64,000 nucleotides of DNA, from NCBI GenBank assembly GCA_009823505.1, contig VZQC01005070.1, forward strand, positions 5,540,887-5,604,886, in the 5' to 3' direction. Shown here piece by piece: positions 11,715-23,371 of the stretch. Positions within the stretch are counted from its first letter, which is position 1; each line of letters begins with the position of its first letter. Below the pieces are notes generated by a model, which made no database searches, had not been told where the DNA came from, and saw only the letters and a program-made list of their open reading frames with translations. Position numbers and translations under genes: made by a program. Origin of the DNA: Rhizomys pruinosus (Eukaryota; Chordata; Mammalia; Rodentia; Spalacidae).

Positions 11715-12788
11715 AATTTTACAAATTAAAAAAAAAAGAATTGAGAACTTACTGGAGTTAACTTTAAATCTCAATTTATTTATTGGATAATCAGGAATAT
11801 TGTTTGATTTCTCTTCATCCCTGTCATCTTATCTAATTTGGCCAAATTTTTCAGCATGTAAAGAGCCCCAGTGAATGCCTACTGCTCCTATGTCATCCGT
11901 TTATTTATTTAAATTCAGTCAATAATTGGGGCTTACTCTTTCCTATTCAGATTCTTCTAGCCTGTATAATGTCTTAGAAGGATGATATTGATGTGTTTTT
12001 TTATACTATGTGACAAACATTTGTCTCTATTTACTAAAAAATTAAAATTAAAGTAAAATATCCTTCTGGCATAAAGGAAAAACTGGAGTATAGCTTCATG
12101 CTCCCGAGGCTTAGTGCATTAGTTTTATAAATCTCTGTGCTTTTTAAGACAATCCTCCTCCACAACTGTCACGACTGCCCTGAACTAGCATCCTCCTCCA
12201 CTATAGCGTGGTGAGAAGCATAAACATGAGACAGAAAAGCAGACTGTTTAATATTTGAATGATGACTAAACTAAACCTGGGGAAATTTCCATTCACAAAA
12301 ATTGGACTGATGGCACTATGACTTCCTGCAAATGGCTCGATTTCACTGAGACAACTTGGAAATGACATTAGTGGCCATCTAAGGGGATTTCCAATAAGTA
12401 GTATCGTCATTCCATTTAGTAGGGTTTCAACGACTGATTACATGCAGCCTTAGAACCTGAAGGATGGAAGAGTTCAACACTGCTCTTCCATTTACTGTTC
12501 ACGACTGTTGGAAGTCATTATGTTGTCTCTTCCCATCTTTCTAGGGGCTCCAATGTACAATCTAAGTGTGAGTTCTTTTATTCCACTGCAAGACGTTTTC
12601 CTGACCCCCAGACCAGGTTTCCCCAAAATATGCTCAACTGAGCAGTGGCTACAAGAAACCTTTTGCCAGAAAAGTGTTCTATGACCAGACAGATTGGAGG
12701 AGTGCTACTGGATCTAATCCCTGACTAGCGGTGTAGTCATACCTAAGGCTCCAAGAAGTCGGGAAGGGTGGCGTGGAACTGTTACATT
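11715..12788. other. Unique sequence
   Basis: No gene or repeat recognised. Confidence 0.55.
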
Positions 12789-12800
12789 AAGAATATAAAC

Positions 12801-13127
12801 AGCAATATTGTCTGGACACTCATTTGATCAACTTGATTGAACATACAAGCCCCACCCCCACCCCCGCTGGATGGTGGGACCCATGGGTTGTGTGGGTTTG
12901 GGCACAACAGCCTGCAAATTGGTTTTACATGAAGGATGCTTGTACTCATAAATTATCACTTATTGCTAAAAAATGAATTAAAAAAAACTGTGAGAAAGGT
13001 TCAGGACAGTTACTGCAGAATACATGATCTGGGATGGGGTGGAGTGGGGTGGGGGGAAGGGAAAGGGAAATATGCCTGAACTGAATTGGAAAATGATGTA
13101 TGAAATGCATGAAGCATCAATAAAAAA
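12801..13127 (+). mobile_element. 5'-truncated L1 (3' UTR only)
   Basis: L1 3' UTR with the segment GGTTTGGGCACAACAG, the G-rich tract GGGTGGAGTGGGGTGGGGGG at 13,034-13,056, and an end of GCATCAATAAAAAAAAG containing the AATAAA signal. TSD AAGAATATAAAC at 12,789-12,800 and 13,128-13,139. It shares sequence with the nested L1 at 18,173-18,425. Confidence 0.93.
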
Positions 13128-13139
13128 AAGAATATAAAC

Positions 13140-15882
13140 TTTTGGATTTTAAATTTTTATCATGGATAAGTTACCCCCCCCCCGCAGACTCCAATCTTAC
13201 TGCCACCAAAAGTACAGATACAAGAATGTGATCTCTGCTGATATTACCCTTTCTCATCCTAACTCCTCACCATGGAAATGAATAAAACCATGGAGAATCA
13301 GAGAGGGAACCATTCACCAGGAAACAGTTTACACAGTACATTTAAGTAAATCCCACAGTGGCCCTGTGAGGGCAAGATTCAAATGTGGAAATAGCGGTTG
13401 GCATAATCTACTGAGTGCTAGTCATTGCACTTGTTAGTTTATAGAATGCTTTCAGGTCTCCCTTTCCATGGCTATTGATGCCATTCCAGATTGCTGAAGC
13501 TGGCTCTCAGAGAAATAGAAAAATACATTGATGACACATCATCACTGATGTTCCTGCCTCTCACAGCTCATTGGGAACGTATTAGACATGCATGTTGTAT
13601 CCTCTGTTGGGCTTCACCGTTATAGTAGAGAAGTTAGAATCAGGCCTCAGGTAAGAATTATTAATATAAATTCTCAAAAATAGTTTTCTAAAAGAGAAAA
13701 ACAACTGGAGGATACTATACTCAGTTCTATTATAATGAGATAAATTATTCAATAAAACATTATTCTTATTAGTCTGTGGAGCACAGAGGTAAAGACATTG
13801 GTTTGACTCTTGTAGTATATGGAAAGATCTCCCTATCAGTGCAACATTCAAGTTATTTGGAAATGATAAAAAAAATCATAATAGAAATAAGGTTGCTCTA
13901 AAAGGCTGTCTATGTCTCTCCGGGGACCTGCACAAGACTCAGGATCCACCATACATCTTCCAGGACTGCATCCCATTCTGTACACAGGAACAAAGAAATG
14001 GACTTTTCAACACTCTCTCAGGACAGTCCTTCAGAATCCAATTCTGCTGGTCAGACTCTCTTACCCACATTCCACCAGGGTCCTTTCTCCCCTGAACATT
14101 TTAGCATCCCATCCCTTTATGCCTGGCTCTGTCCTCTCTGCCAGGGTAAATAATCACGGTGTTCTTAGGCTTCTGTCTCTGTCCCTCTGCCACCTGCTCC
14201 CTTTGTTGTTCATTTTATCTTCTGTTTTTATGGCTGCTGACTTTATTTCACTTTTGCAGTCACACAAGCCTACCAATCCCCTCATTAGCATATTTCCCAA
14301 ATATATAAAAGATGTTTAAATTTGAGAATCCAATCATTTGGATTTGTTCAGAGAGCAGCTTTAGAAAGAAGGCAGTTGCATTCTTTAAAATATGGAAAGA
14401 ATAAAGAGCATTATGATTCAAAAAAAAAAAGAGAAGGGAAAGAAAAGGAAGAAAGTAGGCCTATCTCTACCACTTTCAAATGCAAAACCCACTGTAAAAA
14501 GTGCAGGTATGTGCTTCCACAGAATGAATATAGAGAAAAGTCTATTCCTCCAGGAAAGATTTGGAAGTACTCTTTAAGCTTGCAGAGAGGTCTTATGGTG
14601 AATTATGATTACAACAAACCTGGGAAATGGTGTTGTTACAAAATGCATGTGAAAAGGTTTATTTTATGCCAGAGTTTAGCTGATTTGGAATTAAATCAGA
14701 AGGTGCCTTTGTGTCTCTGAGGTTGAACACTGCATTGTTTTCTTTTGGCAAAGTACGATGGCATTCAACACACATGGTCTCCCGCTCCATGGTGCCTCAT
14801 TCTGGGGACTATCATGTCAGGTGACATTGTCAAAGCAGGCATGTAGGCAGTTTGGCTATTTTGAGGATTAAAACCATTTAGGGGACAACTGCAGGATACT
14901 CAGGGCAAAATTTTAGTGGTGAATTCTAAGGTCTAAATAAATTTGTCCTTTTAAAATGATTATCCTTGTCAACAGTTACTAAGGAGAGAATCTACTTATT
15001 TTAATTCTCCCTGTTTAAATTCTCTAATGGAATTTGCTGTGTTATATATTACAAAAACATTCAGAGCTTCATAAGAGTATTTTTTTTATGTTTTGGTGAG
15101 CTATTATTTAGGAACTTGAGTGTTTCTAATTCTCTAAATTGACCCAAATGCCTGAAACATGTAATTGAATGTGACATATTAGCAACATATATCTTAGTAA
15201 GTCTTTAATCGCATCACATGTGAGTTAGCCAGAACAAATCAAATGTGGTATATAGAATATTTAAGCTTTCTGGAGCCACTATTGCAATGCTTTGAGTTAC
15301 ACTCTTTTTGTACACTCTTTTGCCTTGGCTAGATCAGATATCAATTTGACTTAGCAGCATACTTTTAAAAGTTATATGCAACTCTTCAGATTTGTCAGTG
15401 TTTTCCTCATCCAAAGTCACCACAAATGGGACAGAAAGCAATTTGTAACTTCTTGCAGTAGTAAACTTCAAAACCAATTAAACATGTATTTGAATAAGCT
15501 GAAGTTGTTGTCTGTTTCTCAAATATAAGGCAATGTAGATCATAAAGGTACTTTTAAAATTTTAACCAAGCTTATAATTGAATACTTCATCTGTGTACAT
15601 CATTTTATCATCATCCAGAGTAAGTGTATTTTTTACAACTTCTAGTGGGATCATCAAAAAATGTAATAACAGTGGTAAACAGAAAACACTGAAAGAATTT
15701 TGAATCTTTAAAAATATTTTTAAAGTCAACATTAAAAACTATAGCTTTGTAGGATACCACGGAGTGCTTTGGTATTTGTATACATTTTGTGGCATTGAAT
15801 GTTGGAGAACATATCATTTCAAACATTTGCATTTTCTTTGTAGAGAAAACATTCAAAATCTTTTCTATTAGATTTAAAGAAA
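13140..15882. other. Unique sequence, 2.7 kb
   Basis: No recognisable repeat. Two nearly abutting plus-strand open frames (13,912-14,319, 135 codons; 14,322-14,720, 132 codons) lie in different reading frames. The first is Leu/Ser-rich and the second Lys-rich around an A-run. No domain, splice pattern or promoter supports either, and I consider them chance ORFs. Confidence 0.5.
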
Positions 15883-16092
15883 AACATTTATATGCATGTG
15901 TGTGCGCCTCTGTTTGTCTGTATGTACACCCTTTACATTAACTGCCTTCAGAAGCCAGAAGAGGGTGTTGAATCCTCTGGAACTAGAGTTATATTCAGCT
16001 GTGAGCAGCCAGACATGGGTGCTGGGAATGAATTCTGGGTCCTCTAATAGAGCAACAAGTGCTTTTAACAACAAAGCTATCTCTACAGCCCT
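15883..16092 (-). mobile_element. B3-type SINE, old
   Basis: Minus strand. GAAGCCAGAAGAGGGTGTTG, ACATGGGTGCTGGGAATGAA and CTATCTCTACAGCCC are recognisable; it is diverged. Confidence 0.8.
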
Positions 16093-16307
16093 CTGTTCAG
16101 ATTTTATTTAGCATATAACACATTATTATTCTCAGCAGTATCTGTTTTGGGCATTTAACACTAGAATTTGTAATTCTTCTGTATATCTTGGAACACATGA
16201 ACCAACAATTCTCTACCTCCACTTAGACCTACTTTACCTGGTTTTTAGAAAACACTAGTCATTTTGTGTACCTGGTGGTGGAAAGTGGGAGAGTGAGGTG
16301 ATATTTT

Positions 16308-16548
16308 TTTTTTAATTTTATTTATTTCTGTATGTGTATCAATGTACTGTCTGCATGCAGGTTTGTGCACCCGTGTCGTGCAATGCCGCGGAGGTCAGAA
16401 GAAGGTCTCGGATTCCCCTGGAACTGGAGTTCTCCTGGAATTGGAGTTTCAGACAGCTCTCGGCCGCCATGTGGGTGCTGGGGATCGAACCCGGGTCCTC
16501 TGCAAGAGCGGTCGGCGCTCTTAGCCGCTAGGCCATCTCTCCAGCCCC
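16308..16548 (-). mobile_element. Young B3/B2-like SINE (duplication subfamily)
   Basis: Full-length minus-strand copy, CpG-rich (GGTCGGCGCTCTTAGCCGC near the head), with the 17-bp duplication in reverse complement. Perfect 15-bp TSD GTGAGGTGATATTTT at 16,293-16,307 and 16,549-16,563. The retained CpGs suggest youth. Confidence 0.95.
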
Positions 16549-16563
16549 GTGAGGTGATATTTT

Positions 16564-16818
16564 AACAATAGTATTTTCCACATTTCTCTAATTTTATATT
16601 GGGAAAAGTGAATATAAATAGTAAACCATTATACAATTAAATGATTGTTTAAACTAACATTTGGTATAAGTATCAGTTCTTGGGAGGACTTAAAATACCT
16701 AGTGGTTATATAACAATGATAATATAATTATGGGGAATAACACTGAGTTATCAAAGTAAACAATTAAGACAGAGATAACTGAAAATGTTATCAGTTCTTA
16801 GAATAGGATATTTAACCA
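16564..16818. other. Unique AT-rich sequence
   Basis: Nothing recognised between the SINE and the L1 insertion site. Confidence 0.5.
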
Positions 16819-16839
16819 TAAAACTGATACTTTTTTTTT

Positions 16840-16911
16840 CTGCATAGGCCCTGGGCATCCCTGTATTCACATAGAAGTCTTCTGTAGGTACCAGGGATGG
16901 TGGCATGGAGA
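16840..16911 (-). other. Candidate L1 3'-transduced segment
   Basis: This lies between two poly-T tracts, inside the TSDs of the 16,830-18,717 L1. It begins CTGCATAGGCCCTGGGCATC on the plus strand and does not resemble the other L1 tails in the window. It would be genomic DNA copied from downstream of the source L1. Confidence 0.6.
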
Positions 16912-17199
16912 TTTTCTTTCTTTCTTTTTTTTTTTACTTATAATTTTTTAAGTTAATTAATTAATTTTTTTAGCAAATCTAGACCCGTGACCCCCCATTC
17001 CCCCACCCCACCAGAGCTCATGCATTCTGCCAAATATGCTTTTCATCTGTTTCAGTTTTCTCATCATTTCTCCATGTGAAGTTGACTTGTTTGAGCGGAA
17101 GTTCACTGTTTAGTCAGTTCTTTGATGCAGTTCATTTCGTATTGTTGTTCTTGTTTTTTGTGTGTGTTCCAATATGTGTCTCCAACTGCTTCGGACAAA

Positions 17200-18717
17200 A
17201 GCTCAAGAGGCCATGCACAAGAAATACTCACAACATAGGTAATTGGCACTAGCATCCCACAATGAGGGATACCATTTGTGTCATTTTTTTTTCTGTGGGA
17301 CCTGTGTTACTTCACTCAGGCATGTTCTCTATCCAGGCATTCGCAAGCTCATGATATCGTACTTTCTTTTACTCGCTGCATAGAACTCCACTGGGTGTAG
17401 AACTGTACCACATTTTCTCTTCACTCATCAGTTGAGGGCATTGGGTTGGTCCAGCTCCTTGCTATGTTGAAGAGAGCTGAAATAAACCATGGCGGTTAGC
17501 ACTATGTCTCTAGGTGGTGGGGGCAGTCTTGAGCGGGTCAATGCCTAGGAGTGGTATGGCTAGGTCCGGTGGCAAGTTCATCCAAGTCTTCTAAGGGTTC
17601 TCCACACAATGCTTTCCATAGCGGCTGTAAGAGTTTACATTTCCACCAAGCAGTTGAGTGTTCCCCTTTCCCACAACCTCTCCAGCACTTGTATCATTTG
17701 GTCTCTTGATCCTGCCAGTTCTTATTGGAGTCAGATGATATCTAAAGTTTTTGATTTGCATTTCCTTAATGATTAGTGATCTGTGAACACTTCTTAAGTC
17801 GTGTTTCCACATCTCTAATTCCTCACTTGTGAAGTCTTGTCAGCTCTTTGCCTCCATCTATTGCAGTGGGTCTTTTGTTTCTTCTTCTGTCTTTGAAGTA
17901 GTTTATATATTGTGAAATCATGCTTTGTCAAGTGATTCTGTGGTGAAGTTTCCTCCCACTCTGTGCGGTTCTCTTCACTTCCTTGACTTTCTTCTTTTGA
18001 TGTACAGAAGCTTTTGAGTATTTTGATTAAATGAGGTCCATTTCAATGTTGACCTTAATTCTGCACAGCTGCCTGTCTGATTAGGAAGTCTTTCCATATG
18101 CCTATGTCTCTTAGTCTGCTGCCAAACTTTTTCTTCTATCCTTCAGAGTTTGGAGTTTCCACGTTTGAGGTTATTTTTTTATTTTTATTTTATTTATTTT
18201 ATTTATTATTTTATTGATGTTGGCATTTTACATCATTTTCCAATCTCAATCAGGCATATTTCCTTCCCTTCCCCCCCGACCCCCACCCCATCCCAGATCA
18301 TTATTCTGCCATAAACTGTCCTGCATCTTTAGGTTTTTTTTTTCATTTTTTAGCTATAAGTGATAATCCATGAGTATAAGCATCCTTCGTGCAAAACCAA
18401 TCTACAGACTGTTGTGCCCAAACCCCCACGTTGAGGTTTTTGATCCATCTGGAGTTGACTTTTGTACAGAGCGAGGGGTAGGGGTTTAGTTTCATTCTTC
18501 TGCAAGTGGTGATCCAGTTTTGCCAACAGCACTTGCTGAAGATGCTGTCTTTTCCCCATTGAGTCTTCTTGGCCCCCTTGTCAAATACAAAATGGCTGAA
18601 ATTGTATGTGCTCAGATTTGGATCTTCGATTTTGTTCCATTGGTCAACAGGTCTGTTTTTGTGCCAGTACCAGGCTGTTTTTATGACTATAGTCCTGTAG
18701 TATACTTTGAAGTCTGG
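17200..18717 (-). pseudogene. L1 ORF2 C-terminal fragment, broken
   Basis: Translating the reverse complement gives ORF2p C-terminal words such as IKTAWYWHKNRP and WITTCRRMKLNPYPSLCTK (18,439-18,717), and REMQIKNFRYHLTPIRTGRI near 17,710-17,770. The frame is closed by stops and frameshifts and interrupted by a nested L1, and the reverse-transcriptase and endonuclease domains are missing through 5' truncation. It cannot encode a working protein. The left boundary is approximate. Confidence 0.85.
18173..18425 (-). mobile_element. Nested 5'-truncated L1 3' UTR
   Basis: L1 tail (poly-T side 18,173-18,215, C-rich tract 18,272-18,291) inserted into the older L1's ORF2 region. It is bounded by a near-perfect TSD, CCACGTTTGAGGTT at 18,159-18,172 and CCACGTTGAGGTT at 18,426-18,438. 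Its inner end matches the L1 at 12,890-12,970 closely. Confidence 0.92.
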
Positions 18718-18728
18718 TAAAACTGATA

Positions 18729-19238
18729 TTCTTAAAAGGTGGGATTTTTAGTAAGAAAACTTTAAGAGCAATCACACTTACAGCCTTATTTACTATTTCT
18801 GATGCCTTTAGTCTATGGAACTCAGTTTTAGGAACCAAAATAAATGCAACATGACCCTAGACCACCACTGGTTTTTACGGTGTATGCCAGTTTTCTCAGA
18901 ATAGACCAGGTTTTAGCTACTAAGCATAAACATCCATTTGCTTTGAAGAAAATTGTAATTGTCCAATTTAGACATCTTGCTTTGGATTTACTTATTCTCT
19001 GGGACAAAAGGAACCCTATACAGTACATGCAGCAGTTAAAATATGAAAACATGGCCAAATGCTCTATGAGAAGAAATTTCCTGAAGGTGTGAATCACAAG
19101 GGCATTCAAATGTTCACACACAAGTTTTAACACTTTTTTGTAAAAAAAAAAAAAAAGCAAAAGAAAATTTACCACTCTTCCCTGCTTAAGATAATAAAAT
19201 AATAATTTCCAAAAATTTTACATGAAATCATTCACTTT
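18729..19238. other. Unique sequence
   Basis: Contains an A-run at 19,142-19,155. No gene or repeat recognised. Confidence 0.5.
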
Positions 19239-19252
19239 AAAATAGCTCATCT

Positions 19253-19483
19253 GGGGCTGGAGAGATGGCCTAGCTGTTAAGAGAGCCGACTGCTCTTGCA
19301 GAGGACTTGGGTTTGATCCCCAGCATCCACATGGCGGCTGAGAACCGTCTTTGACTCCAGTTCCAGGGGAATCTGACACCCTCTTCTGACCTCTGCGGAT
19401 TGCACAACACAGGTGCACAAACCTACATGCAGACAGTACATTCATACACATACAAGTATAAATAAAAAACATAAAATAAAAAT
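19253..19483 (+). mobile_element. Young B3/B2-like SINE lacking the 17-bp duplication
   Basis: Same family by its head (GGGGCTGGAGAGATGGCCTAG) and tail (CATGCAGACAGTACATTCATACACAT), but only one CTCCAGTTCCAGGGGAA unit is present. TSD AAAATAGCTCATCT at 19,239-19,252 and 19,484-19,497, perfect over 14 bp. It may represent the pre-duplication form. Confidence 0.93.
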
Positions 19484-19497
19484 AAAATAGCTCATCT

Positions 19498-20337
19498 GTA
19501 CTAAATATCTATTTAGTAACTGGATACGTAGATATGAAACACACTCATTTACATTTAATTGATAAATCTAATATCTTATCTATAGATTTTTGTGCTTATT
19601 TTAATCGTGTGTGTTCATGATTTATTTTTTAATGAAGAGAATACATATATATATTAGCAATTATGAGACATACATTCTAATTAATATGCAGAGTTAGTCT
19701 TTCTCTAAGTAAATCCGATCTGTAATTACAGGCAGAAAAAAATAATACATTCAATATTGTGGAATATTTATGTAAAATATTACTCTTAGCACTTATCAGC
19801 TAAACTGTAATGTCTTGTAGGGCTTATGCAGCAATTTTCAAGAGAATGTTATCCACTTCGGCCTTTCCTTTCTTGTTAGATATGTATAATGCCTAATGAG
19901 AGCAAAATTTCAGTTTCAGAAACTGTAAATCTCTATTGGCAATTAGTGTGATTCTACCATCTGTATTCTTTAAGAAAGGGGGAAAAATCTCTTATAAGTC
20001 TGATTCTATGAGCAATCACTTTTCTCTGAAAAAAAATCTTTGCTTTTCTACAGAGAATGTGCCACATCTCTGCACACTCATAAAGGACCGTGCTCTGGAG
20101 AATTAGGGTGTTTGATGTGCTCTCCCAAGAGAAGCGCCACACAATTTCTATAATGCATTTTTAAAACATGGAAAGACAAGCAGTAAACTTACTTTTTAAA
20201 TTACTTCTGTAGAAACAGACATTCTGTAGAGAATGTCTACTCCATACCTTCAGAATCTGAAAATATGTCCAGATCTACACAGAGCTCCAGTATTAAAATA
20301 AGGCATTTTCAGTGTATACTTAACATTTTCATTGGAT
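19498..20337. other. Unique AT-rich sequence
   Basis: Nothing recognised. Confidence 0.5.
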
Positions 20338-20350
20338 TAGATTCTATTCT

Positions 20351-20576
20351 TTTTTTTTTATGTGTATGAATGTACTGTCTGCATGTAGGTTTGTGCACCC
20401 GTGTTGCGCAATGCCGTGGAGGTCAGAAGAGGGCGTCGGAATCCCCTGGAGCTGGAGTTCTCCTGGAATTGGAGTTACAGACGGTTCTCAGCCACCATGT
20501 GGGTGTTGGGGATCGAACCCGGGTCCTCTGCAAGAGTGGTCGGCGCTCTAAACTGCTAGGCCATCTCTCCAGCCCC
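20351..20576 (-). mobile_element. Young B3/B2-like SINE (duplication subfamily)
   Basis: Minus strand with a short tail, the 17-bp duplication present and intact CpGs. TSD TAGATTCTATTCT at 20,338-20,350 and 20,577-20,589. Confidence 0.94.
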
Positions 20577-20589
20577 TAGATTCTATTCT

Positions 20590-21396
20590 TAAACCTAACT
20601 CATGGAAGTATGACTTTCGGTGTCTAGAATATTCTTTGAGAACAAAAAAGTATCACTCTCATTCTCTACATGTTTATATGTGTTTATATGTACACATGTA
20701 CATATGAACATTTGTTAACTCAGGAATTTAGGCTGTGTTTACAAATGCTAAAATATAAAATTTTAGCAACAGTAGTGATTTTTCTACCTTTCTGAGTAGT
20801 CATGAGAGTGTTACTTAACCATTTAAAGAGATTGGGGAAAATACAAACTAATGGCCATATTATACAGGAAGTTAATCATCTATAAAGATTCAGTCAAATT
20901 TTGAGTTTTTAAAAAAGCTTCCAGGTTTTAATGCCAATACTAATGTGTAAACAATATTGAGTAGGGTTATAGTTGAATCAGGAGCCCCCCAAAATATATG
21001 GGCTGCATATTTCTGATACAATTATCACCATTTAACTGCATTTTTCTTCTACTTCATTTTTAAGATTTAATTCATAACTTCACTTTCCCTATAAACTTTC
21101 CATATTAAACACACAGATTTTATATAATTATTGGGTGTATTTCAGCAATAATCTGTAAAAACCAAATTTGATATATGCCACATTTTCAAGAAACTTATGT
21201 AAAACCCAGTTCAGATTATATCTAATCAAGTAAGTGCAAAGGGTTACATTATAATTGCTCTGACATCAGGAGCATTCAGTTTTCTGGCTTTTTTAGGTTA
21301 CTCTCTAATCTATAGTGCTGACTGAACAGTTTAGCTTTGGGATGAATACGTAGATACCTGTAAAATGATGATTTCAAAGTTTCTCAGGATCATATT
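20590..21396. other. Unique AT-rich sequence
   Basis: Nothing recognised. This is the spacer between two oppositely oriented young SINEs. Confidence 0.5.
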
Positions 21397-21412
21397 AGAA
21401 ATGAATTGAGGC

Positions 21413-21652
21413 GGGCTGGAGAGATGGCCTAGCGGTTAAGAGCACCGACCGCTCTTACAGAGGACCCGGGTTTGATCCCCAGCACCCACATGGTGGCCGA
21501 GAGCCATCTGAAACTCCAATTCCAGGAGAACTCCAGCTCCAGGGGAATCCGAGACCCTCTTCTGACCTCCGCGGCATTGCACGACACGGGTGCACAGACC
21601 TGCATGCAGACAGTACATTGATACACATACAGAAATTAAAAAAAAAAAAAAG
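21413..21652 (+). mobile_element. Young B3/B2-like SINE (duplication subfamily)
   Basis: Full length, box A GGCCTAGCGGTTAAG, duplication present. Perfect 16-bp TSD AGAAATGAATTGAGGC at 21,397-21,412 and 21,653-21,668. Confidence 0.95.
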
Positions 21653-21668
21653 AGAAATGAATTGAGGC

Positions 21669-22200
21669 TTAAAATGCAATTACAATATTAAGTCCCAAAC
21701 CACTGCATGGCTGAAGATTATTTTAAATGATTGTCCATTTGCTCAGTGGGCTCTGGGCCAAATGTGTGCAGTAGACATGAAAAGATCAGTATTGTCTATC
21801 TTCTTTGAAGGTGTGTTTGCTGACAGGACTATTTACCAGAGCCAATTTGTCAACATCAGAAACACTGGATTGTTCACATTGATTAGTAAGGTATGGAGTT
21901 GTGATCTTGGAGTCGATGATTTGGTGAGTATCCTGGGGGCACAGAATGGACATATAATTATAGCAATCTTTCCTATGAGTGTGTATGCGGTCTTAAATGC
22001 ACCAAAATATTTCAGGTGAGCAGCCAAGTAACTGTGTGATATATTCCAGGGAATTCTCAGAATGTTTTTCCATACACTTGGTGATTGTTTTCAACCAAAC
22101 AGGTTTCTTTATATTTGGAGCAGAGATTGTAAAATGTCCTCTGACTGGAGAGCTTGTTTTGTTTCTAGAAACTCATTATCCCCAACCATGTCCGCCCTTC
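21669..22200. other. Unique sequence
   Basis: Open frames exist on both strands (for example 21,762-22,019), but no protein family or splice context is evident. Confidence 0.5.
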
Positions 22201-22217
22201 AAGAATCCTTCAGCATT

Positions 22218-22467
22218 GGGCTGGAGAGAATGCCTAGCGGTTAAGAGTGTGCTGCACCGCTCTTTACAAGGACCCGGGTTCAACCCAGCACCCACATGGC
22301 CAGCTGAGAACCGTTCTGAAACTCCGATTCCAGGAGGAACTCCAGTTCCAGGGGAATCCGAGAGACCCTCTTCTGACCTCCGCGGCATTGCACGACACGG
22401 GTGCACAAACTTGCATGCAGAGAGTACATTCATACACATACGGAAATAAATAAAATTAATTAAAAAA
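22218..22467 (+). mobile_element. Young B3/B2-like SINE with many single-base indels
   Basis: Full-length family member with the duplication. TSD AAGAATCCTTCAGCAT at 22,201-22,216 and 22,468-22,483. It carries several 1-2 base insertions or losses relative to its siblings (for example GAGAGAATGCC, AGGAGGAACTCC, CCGAGAGACCC), while CpGs are intact. Confidence 0.93.
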
Positions 22468-22483
22468 AAGAATCCTTCAGCAT

Positions 22484-23371
22484 CCTTACTTCTGAATCTC
22501 TCACACACAATACATTCCCTAAACAGAAATGATGACACTGTTGAAACACTCAAACCAAGCAAAGGAATTCCAAGTTATCTTCCAAACATTTGAAGCATAA
22601 CTGCTACTCACTCTTCACCCAGTGTAATGTGGACTATGAATACACATATTGTTAGTTTGTGTTCTCCATGGAGATTTAAATTACATTTGGATATGAACCA
22701 GAAAAGGCATCTTAGATTTAGTAGAATTATAGAGCCTAGTAAGAAGATGGATTGTCCCTTTGATCCTCCAAAAGCAATAGACTATGTTTATTTCCAAGAA
22801 AGTAAAGTGCACCACTCAATTAAAAAATGGGTTAGTAGGATAACATAATTCTTATGAGAGAACCCATGCTATTCTAGCAGACTACAACTTAAAATTTTAC
22901 TTAAGGGACTTAATGTTTTTGAGCCTTAGTTTCTGCTACTACTGTTTGAATCCAATCACACTACACATTTTTTAATGACTGCCATTAGACTTAAATGAGA
23001 ACTTTTCATAGATTTAATATATGAAGTTAATTGAATATAACATCTTTGGATTTATGCATAACTATCACATGAACACCTATGATAATATGTACAATTCATG
23101 GTTTTAATGTACATATCAGCACAGGACCATGTGATGACCTAGCATTAATTTGGACTAGTTTCAGTTTTGTTCCTAAGTAAACATTCAGTTGTGATCACCC
23201 TAAGGAAGAACCTGGGCTCCTTCAAAGCTATTTCAATGTACTATCAATCAAAATTAATTAGGAGTTATACATACTATCCATTACTTTGAGATTTCTAAAT
23301 TAACAGTGGACTCTGTCCATAGCATGCCAGAGAACAGAGAAGCTGAAACACAACTTTAAAAATCTATGTAG
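22484..23371. other. Unique sequence
   Basis: No gene or repeat recognised. Confidence 0.5.

Larger units (their letters stand above)
16830..18717 (-). mobile_element. 5'-truncated L1 with probable 3' transduction and a nested L1
   Basis: Antisense L1 flanked by TSD TAAAACTGATA at 16,819-16,829 and 18,718-18,728. Reading 3' to 5' of the element: an outer poly-T (16,831-16,839), about 70 bp of non-L1-like sequence (16,840-16,911), an inner T-rich tract (16,912-16,936), the 3' UTR with its G-rich tract (16,989-17,012 in C form), the ORF2 C-terminal part, a nested L1 (18,173-18,425), then more ORF2 to the truncation point. The two-tail structure is what a 3' transduction leaves. Confidence 0.9.

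Noticed and set aside
13912..14720. Two nearly abutting plus-strand ORFs (135 and 132 codons)
   Set aside because: Different reading frames, no recognisable domain, biased composition and no splice or promoter support; a tblastn hit would be needed to revive them.
16332..16565. Recurrent 60-77-codon frames with words like CRFVHPC and GTGVLLELELQ at many positions
   Set aside because: All are translations of the young SINE family, seen at every copy (906, 11,477, 16,332, 20,360, 21,436, 43,611 and others).
21997..22449. 150-codon plus-strand frame
   Set aside because: More than half is the 22,218 SINE.
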